Origin: Myroides guanonis
Lineage (GTDB): Bacteria > Bacteroidota > Bacteroidia > Flavobacteriales > Flavobacteriaceae
Assembly: GCF_900114085.1 (NCBI RefSeq)
Contig: NZ_FORU01000004.1
Location: 134,410 to 198,409 of the forward strand
Length of the DNA: 64,000 nucleotides
Reading direction: 5' to 3'
Made by a program: the position numbers and the translations under genes
Shown: positions 50,353 to 60,356 of the stretch, piece after piece
Layout of the letters: each line of letters opens with the position of its first letter
Numbering within the stretch: the stretch's first letter is position 1
The notes under the pieces: model-generated
The model's database searches: none
Seen by the model: only the letters and a program-made list of their open reading frames with translations
Told to the model about the DNA's origin: nothing

Positions 50353-50979
50353 ATGCTAAAAGATAAGGTTAATGTATTTTATGAGTCTATTATTGAGGAT
50401 TTATTAAAATGTAACTTTGCTATTTGTGATGATTTTTTCTCAAATGATGAAGTGAGTGCTCTCAGAGATAATTTATTACTAAAAACGGAGGAGGAAAATT
50501 TTCGTAGAGCTGCTATTGGTAATCTTTTTAATGAGAAAGTGGTTAAGTCTATTCGTGGTGATTCTATTCTTTGGATTGATGAAGATCGTATGGATTTGGT
50601 TGAGGAAATGTATTTTAATAAGGTGAATCACTTTATTGATTATCTCAACAGTACTTGTTTTTTAGGGATTGAAGAGAGTGAGTTTCATTATGCTGTGTAT
50701 CCTGAGGGTACTTTTTATAAGAGACATTTAGATGTGTTCCAGAATGATGATCGACGAACGCTTTCTTTAGTTTTTTATTTGAATCAGGAGGACTGGCAAG
50801 CTGATTATGGTGGTGAACTGGCCTTGTATTTGCCAGATGATGATGGAGGTGAGGTTTGCAAGTTAATTCAGCCTCTTGCTGGACGTTTGGTAGTGTTTGA
50901 GAGTAAGTTGTTGGAACATGAGGTAAAACAGGTTAAACATCCGCGTTATAGTATTACTGGATGGTTAAAAACTCGATAG
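50353..50979 (+). CDS. 2OG-Fe(II) oxygenase (prolyl 4-hydroxylase-like)
   Basis: 208 residues from ATG 50353. Double-stranded beta-helix dioxygenase with the 2-His-1-carboxylate site: RHLDVF (His and Asp) and LLEHEV (distal His), plus Arg in RYSITGWLKTR for 2-oxoglutarate. YPEGTFYKRHLD and GGELALYLP match the P4Hc (prolyl hydroxylase) type. It hydroxylates a protein side chain, or another substrate, with O2 and 2-oxoglutarate. No substrate gene is adjacent. Own promoter and terminator. Confidence 0.92.
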   Translation: MLKDKVNVFYESIIEDLLKCNFAICDDFFSNDEVSALRDNLLLKTEEENFRRAAIGNLFNEKVVKSIRGDSILWIDEDRMDLVEEMYFNKVNHFIDYLNSTCFLGIEESEFHYAVYPEGTFYKRHLDVFQNDDRRTLSLVFYLNQEDWQADYGGELALYLPDDDGGEVCKLIQPLAGRLVVFESKLLEHEVKQVKHPRYSITGWLKTR

Positions 50980-51044
50980 TTTAGTGGATTAATATTAGAT
51001 GGAATAATATGGGGATTGAAATGATGCTCTCATATTTATAAAAA

Positions 51045-51080
51045 CAAAAAACCTGCATGGTATTCCATGCAGGTTTTTTA
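51045..51080 (+). terminator. terminator of the 2OG oxygenase gene
   Basis: AAAAAACCTGCATGG pairs with CCATGCAGGTTTTTT around TATT; T-run on the plus strand, A-run on the other. Also usable for the convergent GT2 gene. Confidence 0.93.
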
Positions 51081-51158
51081 ATGAGCAATTTTAAATCAAC
51101 AAATTGTTGTATTTTCTTTTTCGTTTATGTTTTGTTTGCTGATTCGAATCTTGAAAAT

Positions 51159-52544
51159 CTATCTGGTTAACCAACCTCTTCTACTTGCTGTTGCAATTGC
51201 ATAAGGGGTAATCCAAAATAGAGTGAATGTATAAAAAATGCTATATGGATATGCCCAAATAGAGTCTAATATGCTTCTTTGACTCTTGTTGTAAAAGAGT
51301 ACTTGAAGGCTTGAAAATACAAATACACTTATTAGTATTGTACAAACAAACATGATTGGGTTTGCTACTATAAACAACAGCATCAATAGTAAAAATGGGT
51401 AAGCCATTATTACTTTTAACCATTGATTTAATAGAAATACACGTGTTCCAACTTTAGATCCTTCTCTGAAGTCTTTAAACGCAAATTTACTCATCATGAT
51501 GTTTTCACGTACATTGCTGCGCTCCCATCTAATGAACATCTTATACAATCCTTTGAATTTTTCTGGTGTATTTGTAAGAACGTATGCGTTTCGTTGAAAT
51601 AGCACGTGATATCCTTGTTTCAAGATCATGTTTGTCATCGCACGATCTTCACCTATGTCTGATGGTTTTCCCATAAAAGTTTGGTTAATCCATTGTGGTA
51701 GACAATTTAGTACGGCTTCTCTTCTATATGCTGCTAGTGCTCCTGGTGTACATAATACAGATCCTAGTGCGCTTTGTGCTGAGCGAATGAATTCAAAACT
51801 AAATACAAAACTCACGTTCAGCATTTTGGGAATCATAGCGCTTTGATTGTTTAATACTTTTACATTTCCTGCTACAGCTCCACATTTTTCATTGTTTACA
51901 AATGGACTTGCCATGTTGCGCAGGGTGTCTCTTTCTACGATTGAATCACTGTCTATGGTAATGAATATTTCTCCCTTTCCTTTATTGAAACCATAGTAAA
52001 GAGCGTGTCTTTTTCCTTTGTTTTCTGGTTGTTTGTGAATGGTAACTCGACTACCTAATTCTTCTTTTGCTTTCAACATCCAATTCCAAGTATCGTCTTT
52101 ACTACCGTCGTCTACCGCAATTATTTCTAATTTTTCTGCCGGATAATCGCTGTTAGCAATACTCCACAGTGTTTGGTGAACTAATTGACCTTCGTTATAT
52201 GCAGGTACTATAATTGTACAGGTTGGTAGATCGTCGTCTGATACTGAGGTTATTGGTTTATAGCGTAAGTATAGGTATAAGACATACAGCAAAAATGCTA
52301 TTTGAATTATAAACAATACCATAGTTACATTCATTAATGACGGTCCCCAAAATGTTTTCATTCGGTCTAAATGAATTTTTTGGAATTGGTCTTGGAATTT
52401 ATAAACCATGAATATAGCGCCAAACATTAAAGCGAAAGTTCCTAGTAGAACAAAAACGTCTAATTTTCGCAGAGGATTTTTAGTTCGTTTTTTAAAATCT
52501 AATAAGGGACTTCTTTTTTGAGGAGAATTTATTGGATTTGACAT
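51159..52544 (-). CDS. processive family 2 glycosyltransferase, membrane-bound
   Basis: 461 residues. Two N-terminal transmembrane helices (about 30-50, 67-90), a GT-A domain with TIIVPAYNEG, AVDDGSKDDTW, TIDSDS (DxD) and GEDRAMTN, the RW motif in MFIRWERSN (R/QxxRW-like), then three or more C-terminal helices. This layout is that of hyaluronan synthase/NodC/PgaC-type enzymes that make and export beta-linked N-acetylhexosamine polymers. The product is not known. Monocistronic, with a minus-strand promoter element at 52602-52609. Confidence 0.93.
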   Translation of the reverse strand: MSNPINSPQKRSPLLDFKKRTKNPLRKLDVFVLLGTFALMFGAIFMVYKFQDQFQKIHLDRMKTFWGPSLMNVTMVLFIIQIAFLLYVLYLYLRYKPITSVSDDDLPTCTIIVPAYNEGQLVHQTLWSIANSDYPAEKLEIIAVDDGSKDDTWNWMLKAKEELGSRVTIHKQPENKGKRHALYYGFNKGKGEIFITIDSDSIVERDTLRNMASPFVNNEKCGAVAGNVKVLNNQSAMIPKMLNVSFVFSFEFIRSAQSALGSVLCTPGALAAYRREAVLNCLPQWINQTFMGKPSDIGEDRAMTNMILKQGYHVLFQRNAYVLTNTPEKFKGLYKMFIRWERSNVRENIMMSKFAFKDFREGSKVGTRVFLLNQWLKVIMAYPFLLLMLLFIVANPIMFVCTILISVFVFSSLQVLFYNKSQRSILDSIWAYPYSIFYTFTLFWITPYAIATASRRGWLTR

Positions 52545-52601
52545 TTTTAGTTATTTTGAGAGTTAACGCAATAGGCGTTGTATGGTTCTTTAAGCGGTTT
52601 G

Positions 52602-52609
52602 CAAAAGTA
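52602..52609 (-). promoter_or_regulatory. TAnnTTTG -7 element for the GT2 gene
   Basis: Minus strand reads TACTTTTG, 58 bp upstream of the start at 52544; a TTG-equivalent lies at 52624-52626. Confidence 0.45.
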
Positions 52610-53043
52610 CAGTTAATAACTTCCAATAGTTATGCCATTTGGTTTTTTGGCTGTATTTAATAGTTTTAGGGGGTTTGGGAAAATAGATAATGTGGAATTT
52701 GGTACAGATTGTGGAGGTTTTGACACTTATTGTCAATTAGTTGAATAAATAAGACTAATTATAGTGTTGGTATTTGATATATTTAGGTTATCCATATGTT
52801 TTTCTACAAGATTATTTTTTATTTAGTTTATGCGTTTTTTCTTTAAGTAGGTATTTATATGGATGTCCTAGTTTATTAATTAAAGTTTTTGGAATTAACG
52901 TGTTTTTTAGTTCTTTAGGTTTTAATAGTGTTATATTATCTAAAATTGGTTGTTTATTGTTTGAATGTTTCAGATTATACTAAAGTTTTTAATTAAAAAA
53001 CAAGGTATATATTTACATCCTAAAATATTTTAACTTTATTTTT
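52610..53043. other. intergenic upstream of the giant T9SS protein
   Basis: AT-rich. A 69-residue open frame at 52774-52983 is hydrophobic and Phe/Leu-rich with no coding character, and I leave it out. A likely promoter for the 53044 gene near 53010 reads TATATTTA, not the consensus G. Confidence 0.35.
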
Positions 53044-56000
53044 ATGAAAATATATATATGGTTTCAACTCAGCCTAACTGTGTTGTTATTATTTATGTTG
53101 ACTGCTAGTACTCATGCTTTTTCTAAAGCGTCTTCAGTTGATTCTAGTAATTGGCAATCTGATTCTTATTCTCCGCAATTGTATTTATTGCCTTATTTTT
53201 CTTTTGGGGAATTAGTTGTGGAAGACTCTAAAACAGTTTTATCCGCAGATTGTTCTATTACTACTTTTCCTTTTATTGAATCGTTTAATAGTAATTCAAC
53301 AACTAAAAATTGTTGGACTATTCTAGATGTGGATAATGATGGTGCATATTCTAATTGGTTAAAAGGGATGGAGAATGTTTGGAGCTCTGTTAAGACAGAG
53401 TATTTCGAACCAGATGGTGCAATGCGATTCGTTGGTGGATGGGCTAATCACGATGATTGGTTGATTTCTCCTACTTTTACTTTGAATGGAGGTAATTATG
53501 CTTTAACGTACTACTATAAGGTAGATGATATTGTGATAAATGAGTTTGAGGTCCTATTATCTACTTCTGGTATTTCTCCTGCTGATTTTAAAAATACTTT
53601 AGTGGCTAAAGCTTTTTATAAGAACAAAGAGTATGTCAAAAAGACGGTTAATATAAGTGGTTATACTGGAGATATTAATATCGCATGGCATGTTACTACG
53701 CAGGACGAAACGTATATTTATCTTGATTTAGTTTCCTTAGTTGAGGTTGATTGTATTGCGCCTAGTGATGATGTTTTAATTAGTAACATAAAGAAGAATG
53801 AAGCTACTTTTAAGTGGAACGACTCTAATAATAAACAGTGGGAAACGTATGTGAAAGAATTTGATGGTATTACTGGAGATCCTGTTGGTAGTGGTACTTT
53901 GCGCAATTCTAATTCCGCTACGATTACTTCTACAAATGGCACTTCTACTGTTCCTGCGGCTCCTCTGAAACCGAATACTGAGTATGAGTTTTATGTTCGT
54001 TCTAGTTGTAATGGTGGGAAAAATAGTCCGTGGATTGGACCTATAAAGTTTACTACTTTATGTGATGAAATGACGATTCCTTTTTGGGAAGGTTTTAATG
54101 ATGAGAAAAGTCTTTCTCCATCTCCAACTATAGATTGCTGGAGAATTGTGGATAACAATGGTGATAGTACTGGTTATGCAAATTTATGGAGAGCTTTTGG
54201 TTCGGGTGCTTTTGAAGGTGGAGGGGCTATGAATATAAATGGTATTGACACAACGAATGATGATTGGCTGATTTCTCCTACTTTTAATTTAGATGCGACG
54301 AAGAGTTATAGGTTAAAATATCATTATAAGACTAATACATCTGACGATAATGAGTTTGAGGTTTTATTGTCTAAAAACGGAATTGATATTTCTAATTTTA
54401 AGCAAACAGTACTTCCTAAGAAGATTTATAAAAATGGAGGATATGTTCAAGAGATTACGTTTATACAAAATGTAGGTGGACTTGTGAATCTAGCTTGGCA
54501 TGTTACTAGCGATGGAAATACCAATGTTTTTTTGGATAATGTTTTTCTTGAAGAAGTGGTTGGCTGTCCTGAGCCTTTAAAATTGGGGGCTAAAGATGAA
54601 GGTAAGACAAAAGCAACTATTTACTGGACGGATGATTTCAACAAGGGTAAATGGGAATATTCAGTAAGGAAAACTGGTAGTGGTGCTCCAAGTGGTATTG
54701 GGGTTAGTACTGACTTAAAGGAGGCAGTGGTTACCGTTGATGGTTTGGGGAAAAATCTACTTCCAAACACGGAATACGAGTTTTATGTTAGAGCGGACTG
54801 TGGTGATGGTTCTTTTAGTGTTTGGTCTGGTCCATTTAAGTTTAGAACTCTTTGCGATGTTATTGACTTGCCTTTATGGGAGGGTTTTAATTACAATTCT
54901 AATACTATTTATTGTTGGGAGTTCTTAGATGAGAATAAGGATGGTACTACAGCTGGAGGTAAATGGAAAACTCAGGTTTCTAATGCTTTCGAAGGGGGTA
55001 CTTGTATGTACTTTAATGTGAATGATTATAGCAATATTATTCAGACAAACGATTATTTGATTTCTCCTACGTTTGTTTTTAAACCAAATACGATGTATCG
55101 TCTTAGGTATCATTATAGAACGGATGCATTTGCTAATTTCAGTAATTTCGAGGTAGTTGCTTCTAATAAAGGGGTTAACGCAGCTGACTTTGATTTTACT
55201 ATTATAGCTGATTCAACTTATAAAACCGCTGTTTATCAAGAGAAAAGAGTTTTTATAGAGGGGTTGTCTGGTGATGTTAATATTGCATGGCATACAAAGG
55301 GGACTGGTTCTAAAGTTATTTATATTGACAATGTTTTTGTTGAAGAGGTGCTTACTTGTCCAGAACCGTTGAATGGTTTAGTAAAGGATATTGAAGCTAA
55401 TAAGGCTACTATTGAATGGTCTGATGAATTTGGAGCTACTGATTGGGAGTATTACGTTCAAGAGGAGGGATTAGGTACTCCAAAGTCTAAAGGAACAGCT
55501 ACAACTTCTAAAGTGAATGTTGTTTCAAAATTGCAATCTGGAACCGCTTTAAATTCTAATTCAGATTATGAGTTTTATGTGCGTACTATTTGTGCAGATG
55601 GTGGCTATAGTATTTGGTTAGGTCCTTATTTGTTTACTACTGAATGTGATTTGTATGATATTCCTTTTTGGGAAGGTTTTAATAAGGATTCTAATGTGGT
55701 CAGATGTTGGGTTGTGAAGGATGAGAACAAGGATGCATCAACTTATAATGGTATTTGGAAATTAGATGATTTTAAGCCTTTTGAAGGAAACCAAATGATG
55801 CATTTTGTGGGATTGAGTAATAATGATGATTGGTTGATTACTCCTACTTTTAATTTAGATGGAGGTAAGTATGTTTTAAAGTATCATTATAAAACGGAAA
55901 GTAAAGAGAACACGGAATTTGAGGTTTTGCTTTCTAACGGTGGTTTGGATGTTTCCAAGTTTACCAAGGAGGTTGTTGCTAAGAAGGTTTACAAAAATGA

Positions 56001-58905
56001 CAACTTTATTGAAGAGGTTGTTTATATCGATGGTGTTGTTGGAGATGTAAATATTGGATGGCATGTTACCGGGAAGGGTAGAAATGTAATAGACCTTGAC
56101 AATATAAGTTTGAGAAAGGTTGAAAATTGTGAGCAGCCTTATCATGTAGAAATTGTGGGTCAAACAACAACTAGCTTAGATGTTGAATGGCAACAAGATG
56201 GTGGAAGTACAAGTTGGGAAGTTATAGTTGTTGATTATGGGAATGATGAGACTTCGACGCCTATTAAAAAAGAGACAGTTACTGGAAGCAGTAAAGTTAC
56301 TATATCTGGTTTACCTGCTGGAAGGGCAGTATCAGTTTTTGTTCGAGTTTTGTGTGGAGATGGAAAAACGTATAGTGATTGGTCTAGTCCTGCAAATGGA
56401 GGTCTGAGTATCTCAAATAATGATTGTTCTAATGCATTGAATATTCCAGTAAATAGTGGAACGGATTGTGTTAAAACGCTTCCTGTATCTAATATAGGGG
56501 CTACTTTTTCGAATGCTGTTAAGTCTCCTTGCTTCAGAAGCAATGAGGAACTTGACAGAGATATGTGGTTTGAGTTTACAGCTACATCTGTGAATCACTT
56601 GTTCAGTATTCAGAATATTAAAATGCTTAACGACGATACATTTCAATCGATGAGCATGGCTGTTTATAGTCAAAACTGTGCTGTAATAAGTATGCCGAGT
56701 ACTCAACCTTTTCTTTGTAGATCTTTACAGGATGATTTTTCGTTTAGACAGCTGCTTCCAGATTTAGTTCCTGGACAAAAGTATTATGTGAGATTAGAAA
56801 TGCCTAAAGATGTTGTTTTGTTTGAGATTTGTATCTCGAGTACGGATGCTGAATATTTGATTGTAGATGAGGATAAGTATACAGCCGAAGAGTTGGTTAA
56901 AGACATTTTAATTCAATCACAATGTGATGTGGTTTCTAATGTGAAATATCAAGCGGGTGATGGTACAGGAACTATTAACACATTGGCTTATTTTAATCGC
57001 GGTAATTCTGATTTTCCTTTTGAAGAGGGGCTTGTTTTGTCTACAAATTCTATAGATCAAATTACAGGACCTTATAAAGGATTTGGAGAGTTTAAGGAGC
57101 GAATTCCTTTTTGGGATGGTGATGCCGAATTGAATAGGGTTATTGATGATCTTGGAGGTAGTGGTTTTGGAAAGAAAAAGGCAATTGCTGTTTTAGAGTT
57201 CGATTTTATTCCAATTAACGACTCTATCAAGTTTGAGTATTTGTTTGCTTCTGATAGTTATCACAAAAAATGTAATGGGTCTTGTAAAAATGCGGGTGCC
57301 TTATTTGCGGCTTGGCTGACGGATCTTGAAACGGATGAAGGGCGAAATTTAGCCTTGGTTTCTGGTACGAATGATGCAATATCTTCATCAACTGTTAGAA
57401 ATATTAAAAAATCTGGGGTAATTGGATGTAGCAGTGTTAATCCTGAATTTTACGATAAGCATTATGACAATTACCAAGACAATCCATTGGAGGCTGCTAT
57501 TAATTATGCTGGATTGCTGAAACCTATGAGTTCGGATTTTGTTGCGGTTACTCCTGGAAAGAAATACCGTATTAAGCTTGCGATTGCAGATTTTTGTAAC
57601 TTTTTGGAGGATGCATCGTCTGTGTTTTTTAATGTAGGTAGTTTTAATTTAGGTAGGGTTGATTTGGGTGCGGATATGTTGGTTGAAACTGAAAATGCTT
57701 TATGTCATGATGAGACTAGAATTATTAAAACTGGTATTAAAGCAACGGAGTATTTAAAGGTTGATTTCGAATGGAGTAAAGATGGTGTTGTGATTCCTGG
57801 TGAGAATGGTTCCGAATTAGAGATTAGTGATAGTGGTACCTATGATGTTAGAGTTAGTTATCCTGAGTTAAAGTGCGAAACGTATGGCAGTGTGAAAGCA
57901 GAGGTCTATCCATTGATTTCGACTGTTGTTCCTCAACCTAAAGCTATTTCTATTTGTAAGAATAGTTTAGAGAGTCTTATTGTAGATTTAAGCACTGTTG
58001 AGCTTGATATGTTTGCGAAAGTTGGTAGCGATAATTATACTACGAGTTATCACGCGACTCTAGATGATGCTAAACTTAATGTTAATCCAATGGACACTGA
58101 TTTTGTTGTTGAGGTTTTTGGTGCTACTTATCAGTTCTTTATTCGTGTTGTGGATGTAAAAACGGGGTGTACAGAGGTTTTTTCAATGTATTTAAGACCT
58201 CAAGTTGGTGAATTGCCTGTGGAACGAGAAAGTGTTTCTGTTTGTGCTTCTTATGTTTTTCCTGCGCTTGAAGTGAATCAACATTATTATACTGAGTCGG
58301 GTGCTAAAGGTATTGAGTATAAAGCAGGCGATGTTTTAGATATTCCGGGTAGACATCTAATCTATGTTCTTCAAAGAAATGGAGAGGATGGTTGTTATGA
58401 AGAATCTTCATTCGTTGTTTCTGTAACCGAGGGTGTTGTTGCAGATGTTTTTGAGGATTTGGTATTGCGTTGCTCGGTTCATGATTTAAAACCTTTGTCT
58501 AAAAACAATAAATATTTTACTGAACCGGGTGGAAAAGGAGATGAGTTGGTTGTTGGTTCTTATATTATCAAGGATCAGGTTATTTATATCTATGCTTCCT
58601 CAGAGGATGGTTTGTGTGTCGACGAGAGTAGTTATTCTGTTTCTTATGAAGAATGCCCTATTCAAAAGGGGATTTCTCCTAATGGTGATGGTTTGAATGA
58701 TTCATTCGATTTGAGTAATCATGGTGTAGAGGATTTAAAGATTTTTAATCGCTATGGTTCGGAGGTTTATTCATACGGTTTTGGCTATACTAACCAATGG
58801 ATGGGGCAGAACAAGAATGGTAAGTTACTCCCAGATGGTACTTATTACTACGTAGTTATTTCACGCGGTGTAACCAGAACGGGTTGGATTCAAATTAATA
58901 AATAG
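53044..58905 (+). CDS. 1953-residue surface/adhesin-like protein secreted by the type IX system
   Basis: Signal peptide (MKIYIWFQLSLTVLLLFMLT). Four modules follow, each a MAM-like 'choice-of-anchor J' jelly-roll (starts near residues 70, 340, 604 and 868, with C-D-x-x-x-x-PFWEGFN and DDWLISPTF) and a fibronectin III-type domain ending near NTEYEFYVR. Residues about 1126-1280 form a beta-rich domain; about 1278-1545 match a choice-of-anchor L domain (EGLVLSTNSI, FEYLFASDSY, GRNLALVSGTND). A PKD/Ig-like section and the C-terminal T9SS type B domain (SPNGDGLNDSFD, DLKIFNRYGSEVYSY, LPDGTYYYVV) complete it. It is likely secreted and possibly surface-attached; role in adhesion or gliding is inference. 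The next gene is a secreted lipoprotein. Confidence 0.92.
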   Translation: MKIYIWFQLSLTVLLLFMLTASTHAFSKASSVDSSNWQSDSYSPQLYLLPYFSFGELVVEDSKTVLSADCSITTFPFIESFNSNSTTKNCWTILDVDNDGAYSNWLKGMENVWSSVKTEYFEPDGAMRFVGGWANHDDWLISPTFTLNGGNYALTYYYKVDDIVINEFEVLLSTSGISPADFKNTLVAKAFYKNKEYVKKTVNISGYTGDINIAWHVTTQDETYIYLDLVSLVEVDCIAPSDDVLISNIKKNEATFKWNDSNNKQWETYVKEFDGITGDPVGSGTLRNSNSATITSTNGTSTVPAAPLKPNTEYEFYVRSSCNGGKNSPWIGPIKFTTLCDEMTIPFWEGFNDEKSLSPSPTIDCWRIVDNNGDSTGYANLWRAFGSGAFEGGGAMNINGIDTTNDDWLISPTFNLDATKSYRLKYHYKTNTSDDNEFEVLLSKNGIDISNFKQTVLPKKIYKNGGYVQEITFIQNVGGLVNLAWHVTSDGNTNVFLDNVFLEEVVGCPEPLKLGAKDEGKTKATIYWTDDFNKGKWEYSVRKTGSGAPSGIGVSTDLKEAVVTVDGLGKNLLPNTEYEFYVRADCGDGSFSVWSGPFKFRTLCDVIDLPLWEGFNYNSNTIYCWEFLDENKDGTTAGGKWKTQVSNAFEGGTCMYFNVNDYSNIIQTNDYLISPTFVFKPNTMYRLRYHYRTDAFANFSNFEVVASNKGVNAADFDFTIIADSTYKTAVYQEKRVFIEGLSGDVNIAWHTKGTGSKVIYIDNVFVEEVLTCPEPLNGLVKDIEANKATIEWSDEFGATDWEYYVQEEGLGTPKSKGTATTSKVNVVSKLQSGTALNSNSDYEFYVRTICADGGYSIWLGPYLFTTECDLYDIPFWEGFNKDSNVVRCWVVKDENKDASTYNGIWKLDDFKPFEGNQMMHFVGLSNNDDWLITPTFNLDGGKYVLKYHYKTESKENTEFEVLLSNGGLDVSKFTKEVVAKKVYKNDNFIEEVVYIDGVVGDVNIGWHVTGKGRNVIDLDNISLRKVENCEQPYHVEIVGQTTTSLDVEWQQDGGSTSWEVIVVDYGNDETSTPIKKETVTGSSKVTISGLPAGRAVSVFVRVLCGDGKTYSDWSSPANGGLSISNNDCSNALNIPVNSGTDCVKTLPVSNIGATFSNAVKSPCFRSNEELDRDMWFEFTATSVNHLFSIQNIKMLNDDTFQSMSMAVYSQNCAVISMPSTQPFLCRSLQDDFSFRQLLPDLVPGQKYYVRLEMPKDVVLFEICISSTDAEYLIVDEDKYTAEELVKDILIQSQCDVVSNVKYQAGDGTGTINTLAYFNRGNSDFPFEEGLVLSTNSIDQITGPYKGFGEFKERIPFWDGDAELNRVIDDLGGSGFGKKKAIAVLEFDFIPINDSIKFEYLFASDSYHKKCNGSCKNAGALFAAWLTDLETDEGRNLALVSGTNDAISSSTVRNIKKSGVIGCSSVNPEFYDKHYDNYQDNPLEAAINYAGLLKPMSSDFVAVTPGKKYRIKLAIADFCNFLEDASSVFFNVGSFNLGRVDLGADMLVETENALCHDETRIIKTGIKATEYLKVDFEWSKDGVVIPGENGSELEISDSGTYDVRVSYPELKCETYGSVKAEVYPLISTVVPQPKAISICKNSLESLIVDLSTVELDMFAKVGSDNYTTSYHATLDDAKLNVNPMDTDFVVEVFGATYQFFIRVVDVKTGCTEVFSMYLRPQVGELPVERESVSVCASYVFPALEVNQHYYTESGAKGIEYKAGDVLDIPGRHLIYVLQRNGEDGCYEESSFVVSVTEGVVADVFEDLVLRCSVHDLKPLSKNNKYFTEPGGKGDELVVGSYIIKDQVIYIYASSEDGLCVDESSYSVSYEECPIQKGISPNGDGLNDSFDLSNHGVEDLKIFNRYGSEVYSYGFGYTNQWMGQNKNGKLLPDGTYYYVVISRGVTRTGWIQINK

Positions 58906-58924
58906 GTTTGTTTGTTACTATATA

Positions 58925-58957
58925 AAAAAGACCGATAGTGTATTCTATCGGTCTTTT
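58925..58957 (+). terminator. terminator of the giant T9SS gene
   Basis: AAAAGACCGATAG and CTATCGGTCTTTT flank a 6-nt loop, 20 bp after the stop codon. Confidence 0.92.
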
Positions 58958-59246
58958 GCTTTTATAGATAAATTGTTACTCGCTTGTGTAAATTTATGCT
59001 GTGATAATGTGGGTAGTATATTTTTTTTACGTTAATTTATATTACATTTTTTTAAGAATTATTTTATTTTACATTATATTCGTGTAATCCTATTGAAAGT
59101 GATGTTGTTAACCATTCTTATTGGTAGATGACGTTTTTGTTTTTGGTGGAAGTTTAATATTGGATTTTTACCTAGCTGAGTGTCTTGATTATACGTTATA
59201 ACGATTGAAGAACCACTATACTTTATAAATTTTAAAACTAGTAATT
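58958..59246. other. intergenic, nothing recognised
   Basis: AT-rich spacer holding the presumed promoter of the 59247 gene; no consensus -7 match that I trust. Confidence 0.3.
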
Positions 59247-60287
59247 ATGAAACAAAAAATGATTTTTTATGGGTTACTTATCTTTTTGATTGCGGGTTTT
59301 TCTGCTTGTGAGAAAAATGAAGATATTGAAATTACAGATACTCAAAAGAAAACTCTTGACACGAATGAGTTTATTGCTGAATTACCGCTATTTGTAACGG
59401 AGACTCAAGCTAAAGAGGTGGGTATTAACTTCTTGAATTTGAGTAAGTATTCAAGTGTTGTTGGACAGTATAACGTGCAAGATATCGAAGAGTTTTTAAC
59501 GGTTAAAAACGATATGAATGAGCCTATTCTTTACGTTATGAACTTGGTTTATAATAGAGGATTTGTTGTTTTATCTGCATCGACGGTTGAGAAACCTATT
59601 TTGGCGTATAGTTATGAGGGTAGTTTTGATGTTGGAAATATTGAGTCGTATGACGGGCTAAACGACTGGGCTGCAATGAAGTTTGTAAGAATTAATTATC
59701 TTCTTAGCAATTTAGGGGGTGTTGATAGTGAGATTGATAGTGAGGTTGCTAATCAATGGGTTGTTTTAAAACCGAATTTAGATGTTCAGATTGCTCGTGA
59801 ACCGGGTATCTATACATTTCTTGATGTTATTACTCATTCTTTTGGAGCAGCTGAGAGTGCTACGAGTAATCAAGGTATTTTAGACGGTTCGAATGGTTAT
59901 ACTACTTCTGATTTTAATTTTAATACTGTTGCTGATGAGCATCAAGAGTCTAGAGTTGTTTACATTAATGGTTGCTCTCAATCGAAATTAGGATCTACAG
60001 CTACTGGACCAAAGTCGTTTGGTTGGGGGATTACTACCGAGAGTGCACCTGAGACGAATTGTTATGAATTAGCTGCTAGAAGAACTAGAAAAATGCGAAT
60101 CAAGTATAGAGTTAGAAGTGGTTCTTATTTTGCTACTTTCCCTGATTATCTATATATAGATTGGATTGCAAGTGGTAATAATAATGGTTGGTATGATTAT
60201 GAGGATTGGAATGAGGTGAAGCATGCTAACTATAGTGGTTTATATTTGTATTCTCAGTATATAGTTTCAAGTCTAAATGCTGAGTAA
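59247..60287 (+). CDS. Spi-domain lipoprotein with unrecognised C-terminal domain
   Basis: 346 residues. Lipoprotein signal with AGFSAC (Cys21). Residues about 45-160 match a Spi (streptopain/C10 protease inhibitor) or SpeB-propeptide type domain: LNFLNLSKYSS, GFVVLSASTVEKPILAYSYE and NDWAAMKFVRINYLLSNL. A C10 peptidase normally follows with a Cys/His pair; here the last 180 residues show no such motif, but Gly/Ser/Tyr-rich stretches (VYINGCSQSKLGS, NNGWYDYEDWNEVKHANYSG) and two Cys. So it may be a stand-alone inhibitor, a surface toxin-like protein or a divergent peptidase. It follows the T9SS adhesin gene. Confidence 0.75.
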   Translation: MKQKMIFYGLLIFLIAGFSACEKNEDIEITDTQKKTLDTNEFIAELPLFVTETQAKEVGINFLNLSKYSSVVGQYNVQDIEEFLTVKNDMNEPILYVMNLVYNRGFVVLSASTVEKPILAYSYEGSFDVGNIESYDGLNDWAAMKFVRINYLLSNLGGVDSEIDSEVANQWVVLKPNLDVQIAREPGIYTFLDVITHSFGAAESATSNQGILDGSNGYTTSDFNFNTVADEHQESRVVYINGCSQSKLGSTATGPKSFGWGITTESAPETNCYELAARRTRKMRIKYRVRSGSYFATFPDYLYIDWIASGNNNGWYDYEDWNEVKHANYSGLYLYSQYIVSSLNAE

Positions 60288-60319
60288 TTATTGTTTTAAT
60301 TGAGGATTTACTTGATGTT

Positions 60320-60354
60320 TAAAAAAGACTGCCTTATTAAGGCAGTCTTTTTTT
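60320..60354 (+). terminator. terminator of the Spi-domain lipoprotein gene
   Basis: AAAAAAGACTGCCTTA pairs with TAAGGCAGTCTTTTTT around an almost absent loop; T-run present. Confidence 0.92.
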
Positions 60355-60356
60355 GT

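Noticed and set aside
52774..52983. 69-codon hydrophobic open frame upstream of the giant T9SS gene
   Set aside because: AT-rich, Phe/Leu/Tyr-biased, no start context or conservation sign.
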